Of a stretch of DNA of 64,000 nt, positions 1-9,795 are shown in pieces. The notes beneath the pieces were generated by a model. It was given only the letters and a program-made list of their open reading frames with translations. It had not been told where the DNA came from and ran no database searches. The DNA comes from Thermosinus carboxydivorans Nor1 (GTDB taxonomy: Bacteria > Bacillota > Negativicutes > Sporomusales > Thermosinaceae): contig NZ_AAWL01000011.1 of NCBI RefSeq assembly GCF_000169155.1, positions 28,499 to 92,498 of the forward strand. The letters are read 5' to 3'. Position 1 is the first letter of the stretch. Every line of letters starts with the position of its first letter. The position numbers were made by a program, and so were the translations under genes.

Positions 1-39
1 CCTCTCTTCGCCAGCCGCAAAAAAATTATTCTACATATG

Positions 40-206
40 CACCTGGTTTTCATTCTTTGTTGGTGTCGTGCTAACGACATGGGGGGTCTACCATGAAAAT
101 TGATGGCTTCATTATGAGAAGTATAGGGAACCGCGGAGGACGCGGAGGGGATATTTTTTAAACTTTAGCGCGATGAATATCGCGCCTCTGTGTCCTCCGT
201 GGTTGA
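40..206. repeat. Dispersed composite inverted-repeat element, copy 1
   Basis: This intergenic stretch shares a near-identical block (about 51-92) and a following hairpin with a second copy at 56030-56245. The hairpin has a perfect inner stem, GCGCGAT (168-174) with ATCGCGC (179-185) around a GAAT loop. Purine-rich outer arms (129-150, with the motif GAGGACGCGGAG) pair imperfectly with 186-204. No ORF is carried, so it looks like a non-autonomous MITE/REP-type element. The family is not recognised. Confidence 0.6.
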
Positions 207-327
207 ACATCAGTTTTCATACTTTGCGGTGTTGATTTATCGGCATGATCATCTTAACTACGGCTAGCAGGGATTTTCTTGATTTACGGGAAATAACAGA
301 AACATGCCTATTTGCCGGAGGTGCGCA

Positions 328-1686
328 ATGTCTGAATTAACGATAATTAGTCTTATCTTTAATGTCGCCGCTTTAGCCCTCCTCATCCTGCTGCTCCTTC
401 GTAGCGGCCGGACCGCCGAGTTGGCCGCTTGGGAAAAAACTTTCGACCGACTGGAGCGCACCTTGCGCGCCGAAGCGGCGCAAAGCCGGAGTGAAGCGGC
501 CGATAATGCCCGCATGCTGCGGGAAGAACTGGCCGGATCAGTCGGACGATTTCAAGAGGCCGTCTTGCGCCGCCTCCACGAAAACACCGGCGCCCAGATG
601 GCCCAACTGGAGGCTTTTGCCAATATCTTGCAGAATTTCACCCGGGTGAGCGACCAGAAGGCCGACCGGCTGCGGGAGGAAATCCAGGCCATGCGGGAGA
701 GCAATGAGCAGCGCCTGGACAAGCTGCGCGCGGTGGTGGACGGCCAGCTTAAAGAGCTGCGCGATGACAATGGCCGCCGACTTGAGGAAATGCGCCGCAC
801 GGTTGACGAAAAGCTGCATGCCACGCTGGAAAAGCGCCTGGGTGAGAGTTTTCGCCTGGTCAGCGAACGCCTGGAACAGGTTCACAAGGGGCTGGGTGAG
901 ATGCAGGCCCTCGCCGCCGGTGTGGGCGACCTCAAGCGGGTACTGACCAATGTTAAAGCCCGCGGTATTTGGGGCGAATACCACCTTGCCGGTCTGCTCG
1001 AACAAATCCTTGCCCCTGACCAGTATGCCCAAAACGTGGCCACCAAGCCAGGATCGGCAGAACGGGTGGAGTTTGCCGTCAAACTGCCGGGGCGCGACGG
1101 GGAAGCAGCCCCGGTCTGGCTGCCCATTGACGCCAAATTTCCCCAGGAAGATTACCAGCGCCTGCTCGATGCCCAGGAAAAAGCCGATGCCAAGTTGGCG
1201 GAGGAGGCGGCGAGAGCCCTGGAGAACCGCATACGGGCCGAGGCGCGCGATATTGCCGCCAAGTATATCAGCGTCCCCCATACGACCGAGTTTGCCATTC
1301 TGTTTCTGCCCATCGAGGGCCTCTACGCCGAAGTGCTGCGCCGCCCTGGTCTGTGCGATAGCCTGATCCGGGAATACCGGGTCATTGTTACCGGGCCGAC
1401 GACGCTTGCTGCCCTGCTCAGCAGCCTGCAGATGGGCTTTCGGACGTTGGCTATCGAAAAACGCAGCGCCGAAGTATGGCAGCTGCTCGGCGCCGTTAAG
1501 ACCGAATTCGGCAAGTTTGGCGATCTCCTGGATAAAACCAGCCGTAAACTGCAGGAGGCGTCCAACTCAATTGAAACGGCGGCCCGCAAGTCGCGGACGA
1601 TTGAGCGGAAACTGAAAAAGGTGGAAGAACTCCCCGCCGAAGAAGCCATCCGCCTCCTTGACAGCGCCGCGGCGGAAGAAGAATGA
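328..1686 (+). CDS. rmuC: DNA recombination protein RmuC
   Basis: RmuC-family protein of 452 residues. Residues 4-26 form one membrane anchor, residues 30-190 are a long charged heptad-rich coiled coil, and the C-terminal half carries the conserved nuclease-like RmuC domain (GVGDLKRVLTNVKARGIWGE and the VWLPIDAKFP motif). The family limits inversions and rearrangements at repeats, and the nuclease role is inferred from the family. The ATG at 328 is preferred over an in-frame ATG at 304 because GGAGGT at 317-322 sits in front of it. The next gene starts 71 bp downstream. Confidence 0.9.
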   Translation: MSELTIISLIFNVAALALLILLLLRSGRTAELAAWEKTFDRLERTLRAEAAQSRSEAADNARMLREELAGSVGRFQEAVLRRLHENTGAQMAQLEAFANILQNFTRVSDQKADRLREEIQAMRESNEQRLDKLRAVVDGQLKELRDDNGRRLEEMRRTVDEKLHATLEKRLGESFRLVSERLEQVHKGLGEMQALAAGVGDLKRVLTNVKARGIWGEYHLAGLLEQILAPDQYAQNVATKPGSAERVEFAVKLPGRDGEAAPVWLPIDAKFPQEDYQRLLDAQEKADAKLAEEAARALENRIRAEARDIAAKYISVPHTTEFAILFLPIEGLYAEVLRRPGLCDSLIREYRVIVTGPTTLAALLSSLQMGFRTLAIEKRSAEVWQLLGAVKTEFGKFGDLLDKTSRKLQEASNSIETAARKSRTIERKLKKVEELPAEEAIRLLDSAAAEEE

Positions 1687-1757
1687 AGGTAAAGCCGGCA
1701 GGAAGAAAGGCACTGGTGCGGCGAATAATATCCACTGTTGCAAGGAGGGGTCGTCCG

Positions 1758-2066
1758 GTGCTATCCCATGAGCCAGATATTCTGCGCCGCTTGCGTCTCA
1801 TCGAAGGGCTGAAGGCCGAGCTGGTCAGCCAGGTGGGAAAGTTATTCCAGGCCTTTGCTCAAACAAGCGAGCAAGCCATCCGCGAGGCGCTGGCATCAAT
1901 CGTTATTGCCTGTTATGTGCTGGGCCGGCGGCTAGGCATCGATTTCGCCGCCCTGGACGAAGTGATTTTGACCCGTTTGGGCCAAACTATAAAGCAAGAC
2001 CCGGAAGTGGAAAAGTGGTTTGGCGACTACAGCGATTTTCAGCGTCATTTGAAAAATAAGAGGTGA
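1758..2066 (+). CDS. MazG-like family protein
   Basis: Small (102 residues) all-helical protein resembling the MazG-like proteins often found next to yybS in Sporomusaceae. The full catalytic EExxE metal-binding set of MazG pyrophosphatases is not obvious, so activity is uncertain. The GTG start at 1758 is chosen because AAGGAGGGG (1742-1750) precedes it. A longer reading from an ATG at 1683 overlaps the rmuC stop and has no ribosome site. Its TGA overlaps the ribosome-binding site of the next gene, so the genes are probably cotranscribed. Confidence 0.7.
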   Translation: MLSHEPDILRRLRLIEGLKAELVSQVGKLFQAFAQTSEQAIREALASIVIACYVLGRRLGIDFAALDEVILTRLGQTIKQDPEVEKWFGDYSDFQRHLKNKR

Positions 2067-2069
2067 GTC

Positions 2070-3029
2070 ATGCGTAATAGTGGTATCCGACCGATGGTAG
2101 AGGGCGGCGTGCTGGCCGCCGTAGCCATCATGTTCGCCTTTATCAGCGCGTATATTCCCGTAATTGGCCCGTTTGTCAACCTTATCTGGCCGGTGCCCAT
2201 CATCCTTCTGGGAGTACGGCATGGCTATAAATGGAGCATTATGGCGACAGTTGTGGCCGGCATCATCATTGCCATCCTTATGCATCCTCTCCACGCCGTC
2301 TCGGTTGTCGTTGGCTTCGGTCTCATCGGCATCGTGCTGGGCCATGCTTTTCGCGCCGGCTTTTCGCCGGCCAGGGCCATCGGGTGGGGGGCGGTTGCCT
2401 CGCTTGTTTCCAAGGCGGCCGTGCTGGCGATCGGCGCCGTCTTTCTCAGTATAAATCCGCTTAACATCCAGGGCGATGTTATGGCCCAGGCCGCCGAACA
2501 GGCCATCGATTTTTACCGCCGGCTTGGCATGAAAGAGGAAGACTTGGCCCGCATGGGCGAAATGATGCGGACCATGCTCGACCTCTTCAAAGTCATTTTG
2601 CCCGCCGGTTTCGTGCTGGCAGCGGTAGTGGATACCTATCTTAATTTTGTTGTGGCCAAGGCGGTGCTGGGTCGGCTCGGCCACCGCATCGCTCCCTTTC
2701 CGCCGTTTAAGGAATGGACGCTGCCGCGCGTTTTCTTGTATGTGTTCATCATCGCCATCCTGGCCCTCTATTGGGGACAGTCCCGGGACATTAAACTGCT
2801 CTACAATGCCGGTGTAAACCTCCAAATGCTTAGCACGGTGGCGCTGCTCGTGCAAGGTATGGCGGTATTTTACTTCCTTGCCGATAAATACAATTTGTCA
2901 AGATTTGTCCGTGGTATTATACTGTTCTTGATATTCAGCAATGGCTTTCTCATGCAGGTAGTCATTTTCGCGGGCGCTTTTGATATGGCCCTTGACTACC
3001 GGCGGCTACGGTCGCCGCATTCGGTGTAA
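2070..3029 (+). CDS. YybS family membrane protein (DUF2232)
   Basis: Polytopic membrane protein of 319 residues with about eight hydrophobic segments and an amphipathic, charged stretch near residues 140-175. Length, topology and position directly upstream of gdpP-rplI match YybS of Bacillus subtilis (DUF2232). The family has no established biochemical function; an S-component-like transport fold has been suggested. It starts 3 bp after the MazG-like gene with AGGTGA at 2061-2066, and ends 15 bp before gdpP. Confidence 0.85.
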   Translation: MRNSGIRPMVEGGVLAAVAIMFAFISAYIPVIGPFVNLIWPVPIILLGVRHGYKWSIMATVVAGIIIAILMHPLHAVSVVVGFGLIGIVLGHAFRAGFSPARAIGWGAVASLVSKAAVLAIGAVFLSINPLNIQGDVMAQAAEQAIDFYRRLGMKEEDLARMGEMMRTMLDLFKVILPAGFVLAAVVDTYLNFVVAKAVLGRLGHRIAPFPPFKEWTLPRVFLYVFIIAILALYWGQSRDIKLLYNAGVNLQMLSTVALLVQGMAVFYFLADKYNLSRFVRGIILFLIFSNGFLMQVVIFAGAFDMALDYRRLRSPHSV

Positions 3030-3044
3030 TCGGGAGGCTGTTAT

Positions 3045-5072
3045 ATGCCCCAAGGACCGTCATTTTGGTTTGATACCCGCATCTATTTGGCAGTCGCGGC
3101 CATTCTGCTGGCCGTGATTTCCTTCTATAATCACTATATCGCAATTATTGGGGCAGTGCTGCTCTATGCGCTGTATCTTTACGGCCGGGAGCGGCACCTG
3201 GCGCGGCAGCGGGCACTGGCCGAATACCTGGCGACTTTGAGCGGCAATATTGACGAAGCATCATACTATGCCCTGCAAAATCTGCCGCTAGCCATCGCCA
3301 TGGTCGATGCCGACGGCATCCTGCATTGGCGTAACAGCGTATTGGCCGACTGGCTCGGCGTCGAGCCTGGCCAATCGCTCACCGCGGTGTGGCCGGCCCT
3401 GAACCTTGCCGAGATTTGGGGAAAGGCAGGGGTATTGCCGCTTAAGGCCGGTGACCGGTACTACCATATTATTCATAAACCAATCAGCCCGGCCGGGCAG
3501 GATGGCGGCATGCTGCGCCAAGACCTCATGCTGCTCTACATCACCGACGTAACCGGCACCGAACTGGTTCGCCAGCGCTCGTTAGGTGCCATGCCGGTAT
3601 TGGCGTTAATTCAGATTGATAACTATGACGATGTTCTTAAAGGGCTGACGGAAAGCCAGCGTACAGCCATTCTCGGCGAAGTAGGTAGCCACCTTGCCGA
3701 TTGGGCCGCCAGTCTTGACGGCTTTATTAAAAAATTTAGCGAAGATACTTATATCGCTGTATTTAACCGGCGGGCCCTTGATCAACTGCTCGCCGACAAG
3801 TTCGATATCCTGGATAAGATTCGGGCGATCCGCAGCCCGAGCCGCCTGCCTGTTACCCTGAGCATGGGCGTGGCGGCCGATGAGCCATCGGTAGCCGCGC
3901 TAGGTCAACGGGCGCAGGCCGGACTAGATCTCGCTCTTGGTCGCGGCGGCGACCAGGCTGCCGTTTACGTTGAAGGTAAGGTGCAATTTTACGGCGGCAA
4001 GGCCAAGGCGGTGGAAAAGAACACCCGGGTTAAGGCACGGGTCGTAGCCCAAGCTATTCGGGATATCATGGGCGATGCCGAGCTTGTATTGGTAATGGGC
4101 CATGCCGGGGAAGATTTTGACAGCCTGGGGGCGGCCATGGGCGTGGCCAAAATGGCCCGTCACGCCGGCAAAGAAGTCCATATTGTGGTCAGCGAGCCAG
4201 GCTCGGCGGTAGCCAAGCTGCAGGAACTGCTGCCGGACTACAAAGAGTATGAGGCGCTTATTATCACGGCTGACGTGGCGGCCGAACTTTTAGCCGCGCG
4301 GACGGTACTATTTGTTGTTGATACCCACCGGCCGGAACTGACGGCGGCGCCGGGCCTGTTAGAAAAGATCGACCGCATCGTTGTGATTGACCACCACCGC
4401 CGGGCCGAAACGTTTATCGAAAGTCCCTTGCTGGTTTACCTGGAACCGTCGGCTTCCTCGACCAGCGAGCTGGTTACCGAGCTGCTGCAGTATTATGATG
4501 ACAAACTGGATTTAACGCGCCTGGAGGCGTCGGCGCTCTACGCCGGGATCATCGTGGATACCAAGAACTTTGTCGTCCAGACCGGCGTCCGCACCTTTGA
4601 GGCGGCGGCTTATCTGCGCCGGGCCGGAGCCGATCCCGCCCTGGTGCGGCATCTGTTCTGTGTCGACTTAGCCAGTCTTAAGTTGCGGGCCAGCATCATT
4701 AACAGTACGGAAATCCTGCCTGGCGGCGTTGTTATTGCCACCTGTCCGGCCCAGGGCAAAGCGGCCCAGGTGTCGGCGGCGCAGGCGGCCGATATGCTGC
4801 TCAATATTGAGGGAGTACGGGTATGCTTCATCTTATTCCGCCTCGAAGAGGGCGGCGTCGGGATAAGCGCCCGGTCCCAGGGCGACATTAATGTCCAGGT
4901 TATCATGGAAAAACTGGGCGGCGGTGGACATCAGACCGCAGCCGCCGCCCAGATTAAAGACCAAACCATCGAAGAGGTAAAACAACGCCTTTGCGAGATA
5001 GTTTCCCATTATTTAGAGGAGAGTGAGTCCCATGAAGGTTATCTTAGTGCAGGAAGTAAAAAAACTCGGTAA
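3045..5072 (+). CDS. gdpP: Cyclic-di-AMP phosphodiesterase GdpP
   Basis: Membrane-bound DHH/DHHA1 phosphodiesterase of 675 residues that hydrolyses c-di-AMP to pApA. Two N-terminal membrane segments (residues 8-50) precede a degenerate PAS region (about 75-165), a degenerate GGDEF domain (about 175-315) and the DHH core. The core shows GHAGEDFDSLG near residue 346, Asp449-His-His and the C-terminal GGGGH motif of DHHA1. All metal ligands appear present, so the enzyme should be active. The start follows GGGAGG at 3032-3037. Its last 41 bases overlap rplI. Confidence 0.95.
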   Translation: MPQGPSFWFDTRIYLAVAAILLAVISFYNHYIAIIGAVLLYALYLYGRERHLARQRALAEYLATLSGNIDEASYYALQNLPLAIAMVDADGILHWRNSVLADWLGVEPGQSLTAVWPALNLAEIWGKAGVLPLKAGDRYYHIIHKPISPAGQDGGMLRQDLMLLYITDVTGTELVRQRSLGAMPVLALIQIDNYDDVLKGLTESQRTAILGEVGSHLADWAASLDGFIKKFSEDTYIAVFNRRALDQLLADKFDILDKIRAIRSPSRLPVTLSMGVAADEPSVAALGQRAQAGLDLALGRGGDQAAVYVEGKVQFYGGKAKAVEKNTRVKARVVAQAIRDIMGDAELVLVMGHAGEDFDSLGAAMGVAKMARHAGKEVHIVVSEPGSAVAKLQELLPDYKEYEALIITADVAAELLAARTVLFVVDTHRPELTAAPGLLEKIDRIVVIDHHRRAETFIESPLLVYLEPSASSTSELVTELLQYYDDKLDLTRLEASALYAGIIVDTKNFVVQTGVRTFEAAAYLRRAGADPALVRHLFCVDLASLKLRASIINSTEILPGGVVIATCPAQGKAAQVSAAQAADMLLNIEGVRVCFILFRLEEGGVGISARSQGDINVQVIMEKLGGGGHQTAAAAQIKDQTIEEVKQRLCEIVSHYLEESESHEGYLSAGSKKTR

Positions 5073-5478
5073 AAAAGGCGATATCATAGAGGTTTCCGAG
5101 GGCTATGCCCGCAATTATCTGCTGCCCCACAAACTGGCCGTTGCGGCCACGGACGCCAATGTCAACGCCTTTAAGCAGCAGAAAGAAGCAGAAGCTCGCC
5201 GCCAGCAGCGCCAGCTTGATGAGGCCAGGCTGCTGGCCAGCCAGCTGGCCAAATTGAGCGTTAAAGTTGCGGTGAAAACCGGCGAAGGCGGCAAGCTTTT
5301 CGGTTCGGTAACTGGCAAAGACATTGCCGATGCGCTTGCCGCCCAGCATGGCCTGGAAATCGATAAACGCAAGATTGAGCTTAAGGAAGCGATTAAAGCC
5401 TTGGGAACATATCCGGTCACGATCAGGGTTCATCCCGAAGTGAGCTGTCAGATTCAGGTGCAGGTTACCGCCCAGTAA
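5032..5478 (+). CDS. rplI: 50S ribosomal protein bL9
   Basis: Ribosomal protein bL9 of 148 residues with the canonical N-terminal RNA-binding fold (MKVILVQEVKKLGKKGD, then GYARNYLLPHKLA), a long connecting helix (residues 40-75) and the C-terminal domain. The ATG at 5032 is the conserved L9 start, with GAGGAG at 5016-5021; a start at 5023 would add three atypical residues. It overlaps the 3' end of gdpP by 41 bp in another frame, which implies tight cotranscription. Confidence 0.96.
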   Translation: MKVILVQEVKKLGKKGDIIEVSEGYARNYLLPHKLAVAATDANVNAFKQQKEAEARRQQRQLDEARLLASQLAKLSVKVAVKTGEGGKLFGSVTGKDIADALAAQHGLEIDKRKIELKEAIKALGTYPVTIRVHPEVSCQIQVQVTAQ

Positions 5479-5513
5479 CGCTTTCTCTACTACGGTATTA
5501 GAAAGGGAAGGTC

Positions 5514-7448
5514 ATGAAAGGATTTTTCAACAGATTTGTCCGCCCGCCTCAGGCGGCACGGCCGGCCAAAGGGGCTGATGACGCTCTCCGGCGCCAGGTT
5601 TCCGCCCTGTATGGTCTCTATTCCGGGCTGGTAGGGGCGGAAAAGGTGGTGCTCAAAGCCGGTAAAGTGGATGCATTGGAGCTGATGCGTTCCGATAGCT
5701 TGTCTGAGCGGGTTTTAGCCCTGCAGAAGCTGGTCTACGAGGATCCCACCGTGGACAGACTGCCCACTTATGAGGAGATTCCGGCCATCCTTGAGGAAAT
5801 AGAGGATGAATTGGCCGATATGATGGCCCGCCGGACAGTCGAAGAGAAGATCGAAAAAAAGATTGCCGAAAAGATGGACCAGCGTCATCAAGAATATATC
5901 CGCGAGATCAAGGCCCAGGTGCTGAAAGAAGAAGAGCCTAACGTGGAAAACCCCCAGACGCTGAAAAAATACGCCCTGCTGGAAAAACTGGAGCAAAAAG
6001 GTTTGACCAAGTCGGTCATGGAGCTAGTGAGACCGGCCAGCTTGGCGGAAATTGTCGGGCAGGAGCGGGCCATTGAAGCATTGCGGGCCAAACTGGCCTC
6101 GCCTTATCCGCAGCACCTCATTATCTACGGCCCGCCGGGCGTCGGCAAAACGACGGCCGCTCGCCTAGTGCTGGAAGAAGCGAAAAAACTCAAGTTTACC
6201 CCCTTTGCGGCCGATGCGCCGTTCATCGAGGTGGACGGCACTACCCTGCGCTGGGACCCGCGCGATATGACCAATCCACTGCTAGGTTCGGTCCATGACC
6301 CGATTTACCAGGGGGCGCGCAAGGACTTGGCTGAAACGGGTATCCCTGAGCCCAAGCCCGGTTTGGTGACCGATGCCCATGGCGGTATTCTCTTTATTGA
6401 TGAAATCGGCGAAATGGATCCCATGCTGCAGAATAAACTGCTCAAAGTGCTGGAAGACAAACGGGTTTTCTTTGATTCGGCCTACTACGACCCGTCCGAC
6501 CCGCATGTCCCGAAGTATGTGAAAAAGTTGTTCGCCGATGGTGCGCCGGCTGATTTTATTCTCATCGGCGCTACTACCCGCGATCCCGGCGATATTAATC
6601 CGGCCATCCGGTCGCGTTGCGCCGAAATCTTTTTCGAACCGCTTACCCCGAAACACATTGAAGAAATTGTTTATAACGCCGCCCGGCGGCTGAAGGCGGA
6701 CATGGACGGCGACATCCCGCGCATTATCAGCGAGTATACCATTGAGGGACGTAAAGCGATCAATATTTTGGCCGATGCTTACGGCCGCGCGCTACACCGT
6801 GCGGGCGGCGACACCGGCAAAGTCGTCATCACGACAGCCGATGTTTATCAGGTAGTACAGAGCAGCCGCCTGACGCCCTATGTTAGTCGCAAGGCCTCGG
6901 CTACGACCGAGGTGGGCAAGGTCTTGGGCCTGGGCGTGGCCGGTTATCTTGGCTCGGTCCTAGAGATTGAGGCGGTTGCTTTTCCCGCCGCGGATAAGGG
7001 CAAAGGCAGTATTCGGTTTAACGATACGGCAGGCAGTATGGCGAAAGATTCGGTCTTTAATGCGGCGGCCGTGGTCCGCAAACTTACCGGGCAAGACATG
7101 GCCAACTATGACCTTCATGTGAATATTGTCGGCGGTGGCCGCATTGATGGCCCATCAGCCGGCCTGGCCATCACTGCTGCCATCATTTCGGCCATTACCG
7201 GGCGGCCGATCAGGCAGGATGTGGCCGTGACCGGCGAGATCTCCATTCAGGGCAAAGTCAAAGCGGTCGGTGGCGTCTTCGAAAAGGCCTATGGCGCCAA
7301 GCAAGCCGGCGCGACTATTCTGATTATCCCTAAGGAAAATGAGCATGACATCCCGCGGGGCCACCTGGGTCTTGATATCCGCCCGGTGGAAACGGCCCAA
7401 GCCGCCCTGGAGATCCTCCTGGCCAAAGCTGACCAGGCCATAGCGTAA
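5514..7448 (+). CDS. lonC: ATP-dependent protease LonC
   Basis: Lon-type AAA+ protease of 644 residues matching the Firmicute LonC class. It has a distinct N-terminal coiled region (residues 100-160), Walker A GPPGVGKTT near residue 206, Walker B ILFIDEIGEMD near 295, and a C-terminal S16 peptidase domain. The serine is in the DGPSAGLA motif near residue 546, with its lysine partner in GKVKAVGGV near 580. It lies between rplI and dnaB. Lon-like protease annotation is firm; the LonC subclass rests on context and N-terminal shape. Confidence 0.9.
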   Translation: MKGFFNRFVRPPQAARPAKGADDALRRQVSALYGLYSGLVGAEKVVLKAGKVDALELMRSDSLSERVLALQKLVYEDPTVDRLPTYEEIPAILEEIEDELADMMARRTVEEKIEKKIAEKMDQRHQEYIREIKAQVLKEEEPNVENPQTLKKYALLEKLEQKGLTKSVMELVRPASLAEIVGQERAIEALRAKLASPYPQHLIIYGPPGVGKTTAARLVLEEAKKLKFTPFAADAPFIEVDGTTLRWDPRDMTNPLLGSVHDPIYQGARKDLAETGIPEPKPGLVTDAHGGILFIDEIGEMDPMLQNKLLKVLEDKRVFFDSAYYDPSDPHVPKYVKKLFADGAPADFILIGATTRDPGDINPAIRSRCAEIFFEPLTPKHIEEIVYNAARRLKADMDGDIPRIISEYTIEGRKAINILADAYGRALHRAGGDTGKVVITTADVYQVVQSSRLTPYVSRKASATTEVGKVLGLGVAGYLGSVLEIEAVAFPAADKGKGSIRFNDTAGSMAKDSVFNAAAVVRKLTGQDMANYDLHVNIVGGGRIDGPSAGLAITAAIISAITGRPIRQDVAVTGEISIQGKVKAVGGVFEKAYGAKQAGATILIIPKENEHDIPRGHLGLDIRPVETAQAALEILLAKADQAIA

Positions 7449-7472
7449 GAAACTACTTGATAAATATCTGAG

Positions 7473-7507
7473 AACGATAAGCCTCGCTATCTGCGAGGCT
7501 TATCGTT
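7473..7507 (+). terminator. Perfect 15-bp stem-loop after lonC
   Basis: AACGATAAGCCTCGC (7473-7487) pairs perfectly with 7493-7507 around a five-base loop. No clear T-run follows, so it is a likely processing or weak terminator hairpin separating lonC from dnaB. Confidence 0.6.
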
Positions 7508-7551
7508 AAACTATTATACCGTTGTTTCTACCCCTTACCCACACCCCTCAC

Positions 7552-7586
7552 CTCATACCTCATACTTCATACCTCATACCTCATAC
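7552..7586. repeat. Heptanucleotide tandem repeat upstream of dnaB
   Basis: Five consecutive 7-bp units of CTCATAC; the third reads TTCATAC. The array lies 34 bp upstream of the dnaB start, within the probable untranslated leader. Confidence 0.85.
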
Positions 7587-7619
7587 CTACTTATAGAGCC
7601 TTTATGGGAGAGGATTAAA

Positions 7620-8954
7620 ATGTTAGACCGTATACCGCCCCAGAACGTGGAAGCCGAACAGGCCGTTCTCGGCGCGATGCTTATCGAACGTGAGGCCATT
7701 TCCAAGGTGGCCGAGTTTCTGCGTCCCGAGGACTTTTACCGGGAGGCTCACCGGCTCATTTATCAGGCGATTTTGAACCTTTTCAACCGCAACGAGGCGG
7801 TGGACATCGTCACTGTCACCGAGGTGCTGCGCAAGGAAGAAAAACTCGAAGCGGCCGGCGGCATTTCCTACATAACGTCCCTGGCCAACAGCGTGCCGAC
7901 GGCGGCTAACGTTGTTTATCATGCCAAAATTGTCGAAGAAAAGGCGCTCCTCCGCCAGCTGATCAATACGGCGACCCAAATTGCCGGCATGGGCTATGAG
8001 GCCAATGAGGAAGTCGCCGTCATTCTTGACCAGGCGGAAAAGATGATTTTGGAAGTGTCCAACCGCAAGGTGGGCCGCGATTTTACCCCGATTAAGGCTA
8101 TTATTTTCGACGCCTTTGCCAAAATCGAAGAACTCTATGCGACCCGCGGCGGCATTACCGGCATCCCTACCGGGTTTAAGGACCTTGACCGTCTGACTTC
8201 GGGCCTCCAGCCGTCTGACCTTATTCTCATTGCCGCCCGTCCCAGTATGGGCAAGACGGCGTTTACCCTGAACATTGCCCAGCATGTGGCCATCCGCGAG
8301 AAAAAGACGGTTGCCTTTTTTTCGCTGGAGATGTCCAAGGAGCAGCTTGTCCAGCGGATGCTGTGCGCCGAGGCCGCTATCGACGCCCAGCGGCTGCGCA
8401 CCGGCGAACTGGAAGACCACGACTGGAAAAAGCTGGTGCTGGCGGCCGACAAGCTGGCGGCGGCGCCGATTTTTATCGACGATACGCCGGGCATTACGGT
8501 ACTGGAGATGCGCACCAAAGCGCGGCGGCTTAAAATTGAGCATGATTTGAAACTGATTATTATCGATTACCTGCAGCTCATGCAGGGCAGTTCAGGTCCC
8601 AACCGCAGCGAAAACCGTCAGCAGGAAATTTCGGAAATATCCCGCTCGCTCAAGGCGCTGGCCCGGGAACTCAACGTGCCGGTCATCGCCCTGTCCCAGC
8701 TCAGCCGCGGCGTCGAAGCCCGCCAGTCCAAGAAACCCATGCTGAGCGACCTGCGCGAATCCGGGTCGCTCGAGCAGGACGCCGATATCGTCGCTTTTCT
8801 CTACCGGGAGGATTACTATAACCCTGACACCGACAAAAAGAACATCACCGAGGTCATTGTGGCCAAGCACCGCAATGGCCCGGTCGACACGGTGCAGCTC
8901 TTTTTCCACAAGCAGTTTACCAAGTTCATCGACCTTACGACAAGGACGGAATAA
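7620..8954 (+). CDS. dnaB: Replicative DNA helicase DnaB
   Basis: Hexameric replicative helicase (DnaC in Bacillus nomenclature), 444 residues. The N-terminal primase-interaction domain (PPQNVEAEQAVLGAML) is followed by the RecA-like core with Walker A RPSMGKTAF near residue 207, Walker B LIIIDYLQLM near residue 313, and the DLRESGSLEQDAD motif near residue 378. The ATG at 7620 follows GGGAGAGGA. Length and motifs are typical, and no intein interrupts the Walker A region. Confidence 0.97.
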   Translation: MLDRIPPQNVEAEQAVLGAMLIEREAISKVAEFLRPEDFYREAHRLIYQAILNLFNRNEAVDIVTVTEVLRKEEKLEAAGGISYITSLANSVPTAANVVYHAKIVEEKALLRQLINTATQIAGMGYEANEEVAVILDQAEKMILEVSNRKVGRDFTPIKAIIFDAFAKIEELYATRGGITGIPTGFKDLDRLTSGLQPSDLILIAARPSMGKTAFTLNIAQHVAIREKKTVAFFSLEMSKEQLVQRMLCAEAAIDAQRLRTGELEDHDWKKLVLAADKLAAAPIFIDDTPGITVLEMRTKARRLKIEHDLKLIIIDYLQLMQGSSGPNRSENRQQEISEISRSLKALARELNVPVIALSQLSRGVEARQSKKPMLSDLRESGSLEQDADIVAFLYREDYYNPDTDKKNITEVIVAKHRNGPVDTVQLFFHKQFTKFIDLTTRTE

Positions 8955-9208
8955 GGTGCGCACCAGTTTTATCCATGAATTGTCAATTGCTCCCCCAGCG
9001 AAATTTTGTACTCCGCTGGTTTTGCGGCAGCTCGATATTAGGGCTGTCTTTTATTTTTCAGTTTTTTCTAGCCGCCTGTTTTGCCCATATAAGGCATAGC
9101 CGTTTTGGTCCGCACATATATTTCAGGCAAGGCATCAGTTGGCACAAGTGCATCCCAGGTTTAATTCCGGGCACAGCCGGAATGTATCCAGGCGGGAGGT
9201 GTCGGGGA

Positions 9209-9787
9209 ATGATCCGGTTTATCTCACAGGAGTGGAAGTATTTCCTCAGTTTGCTGGTGGTGGTTATTGTCCTTGGCGTTGTTTACTACGAATATAAGCA
9301 GTATAAGCAGCCGCCGCCGGCGACGGTGATGCCTCAGCCCAACATCGTAATCAACACGTCGGGGGAGCAAGCCAAGCCAGGCGAGCCGCAGGTAGTGTAT
9401 ATCAAAGGCGAGGATAAGCACACCAAAGAAATTGTCTATGTCCCGAAGGAGGTTGACCCCAAGACCGGGGAGCAGGAAAAGACCGACGTGCAGTTTGAAC
9501 GCCGGCAGGGCAAAATCTATGTGAAGGTAAACGGCAAAGAATTTGAAGTGCCGGCGGAGGTCAAGGAAGACGCCAAGTTCGAAAAAGGGAAGTTGGTAAT
9601 TACTGAGCAAACGGAAATGAGGCTGAGCATTATGGCCCCGAAGCCGTCGTTCAACCTTGGCATCGGCTGGTCTTCCAACGGTCCGGCTGCCCAGCTTAAT
9701 GGTCCGTTCTTTAAAAACGTGTCCTGGTGGGTATATGGCGACAAGGACACGGTGGCTGGAGGGCTGCAATTTCCAATAATGAAATAG
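9209..9787 (+). CDS. Membrane-anchored hypothetical protein
   Basis: Unrecognised protein of 192 residues. One N-terminal membrane helix (residues 10-27) is followed by a Pro-rich linker and a soluble, probably extracytoplasmic domain rich in Lys and Glu. The C-terminal part has alternating hydrophobic residues that could form a small beta domain ending in WWVYGDKDTVAGGLQF. The ATG at 9209 is chosen for GGGAGGT at 9194-9200; longer in-frame readings from 8975 lack a ribosome site. A strong terminator follows immediately, so it is probably monocistronic. Confidence 0.7.
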   Translation: MIRFISQEWKYFLSLLVVVIVLGVVYYEYKQYKQPPPATVMPQPNIVINTSGEQAKPGEPQVVYIKGEDKHTKEIVYVPKEVDPKTGEQEKTDVQFERRQGKIYVKVNGKEFEVPAEVKEDAKFEKGKLVITEQTEMRLSIMAPKPSFNLGIGWSSNGPAAQLNGPFFKNVSWWVYGDKDTVAGGLQFPIMK

Positions 9788-9795
9788 CAGTGGAG

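Noticed and set aside
7552..7586. Possible CRISPR-like repeat
   Set aside because: Units are 7 bp and adjacent with no spacers, and no cas gene is in the window.
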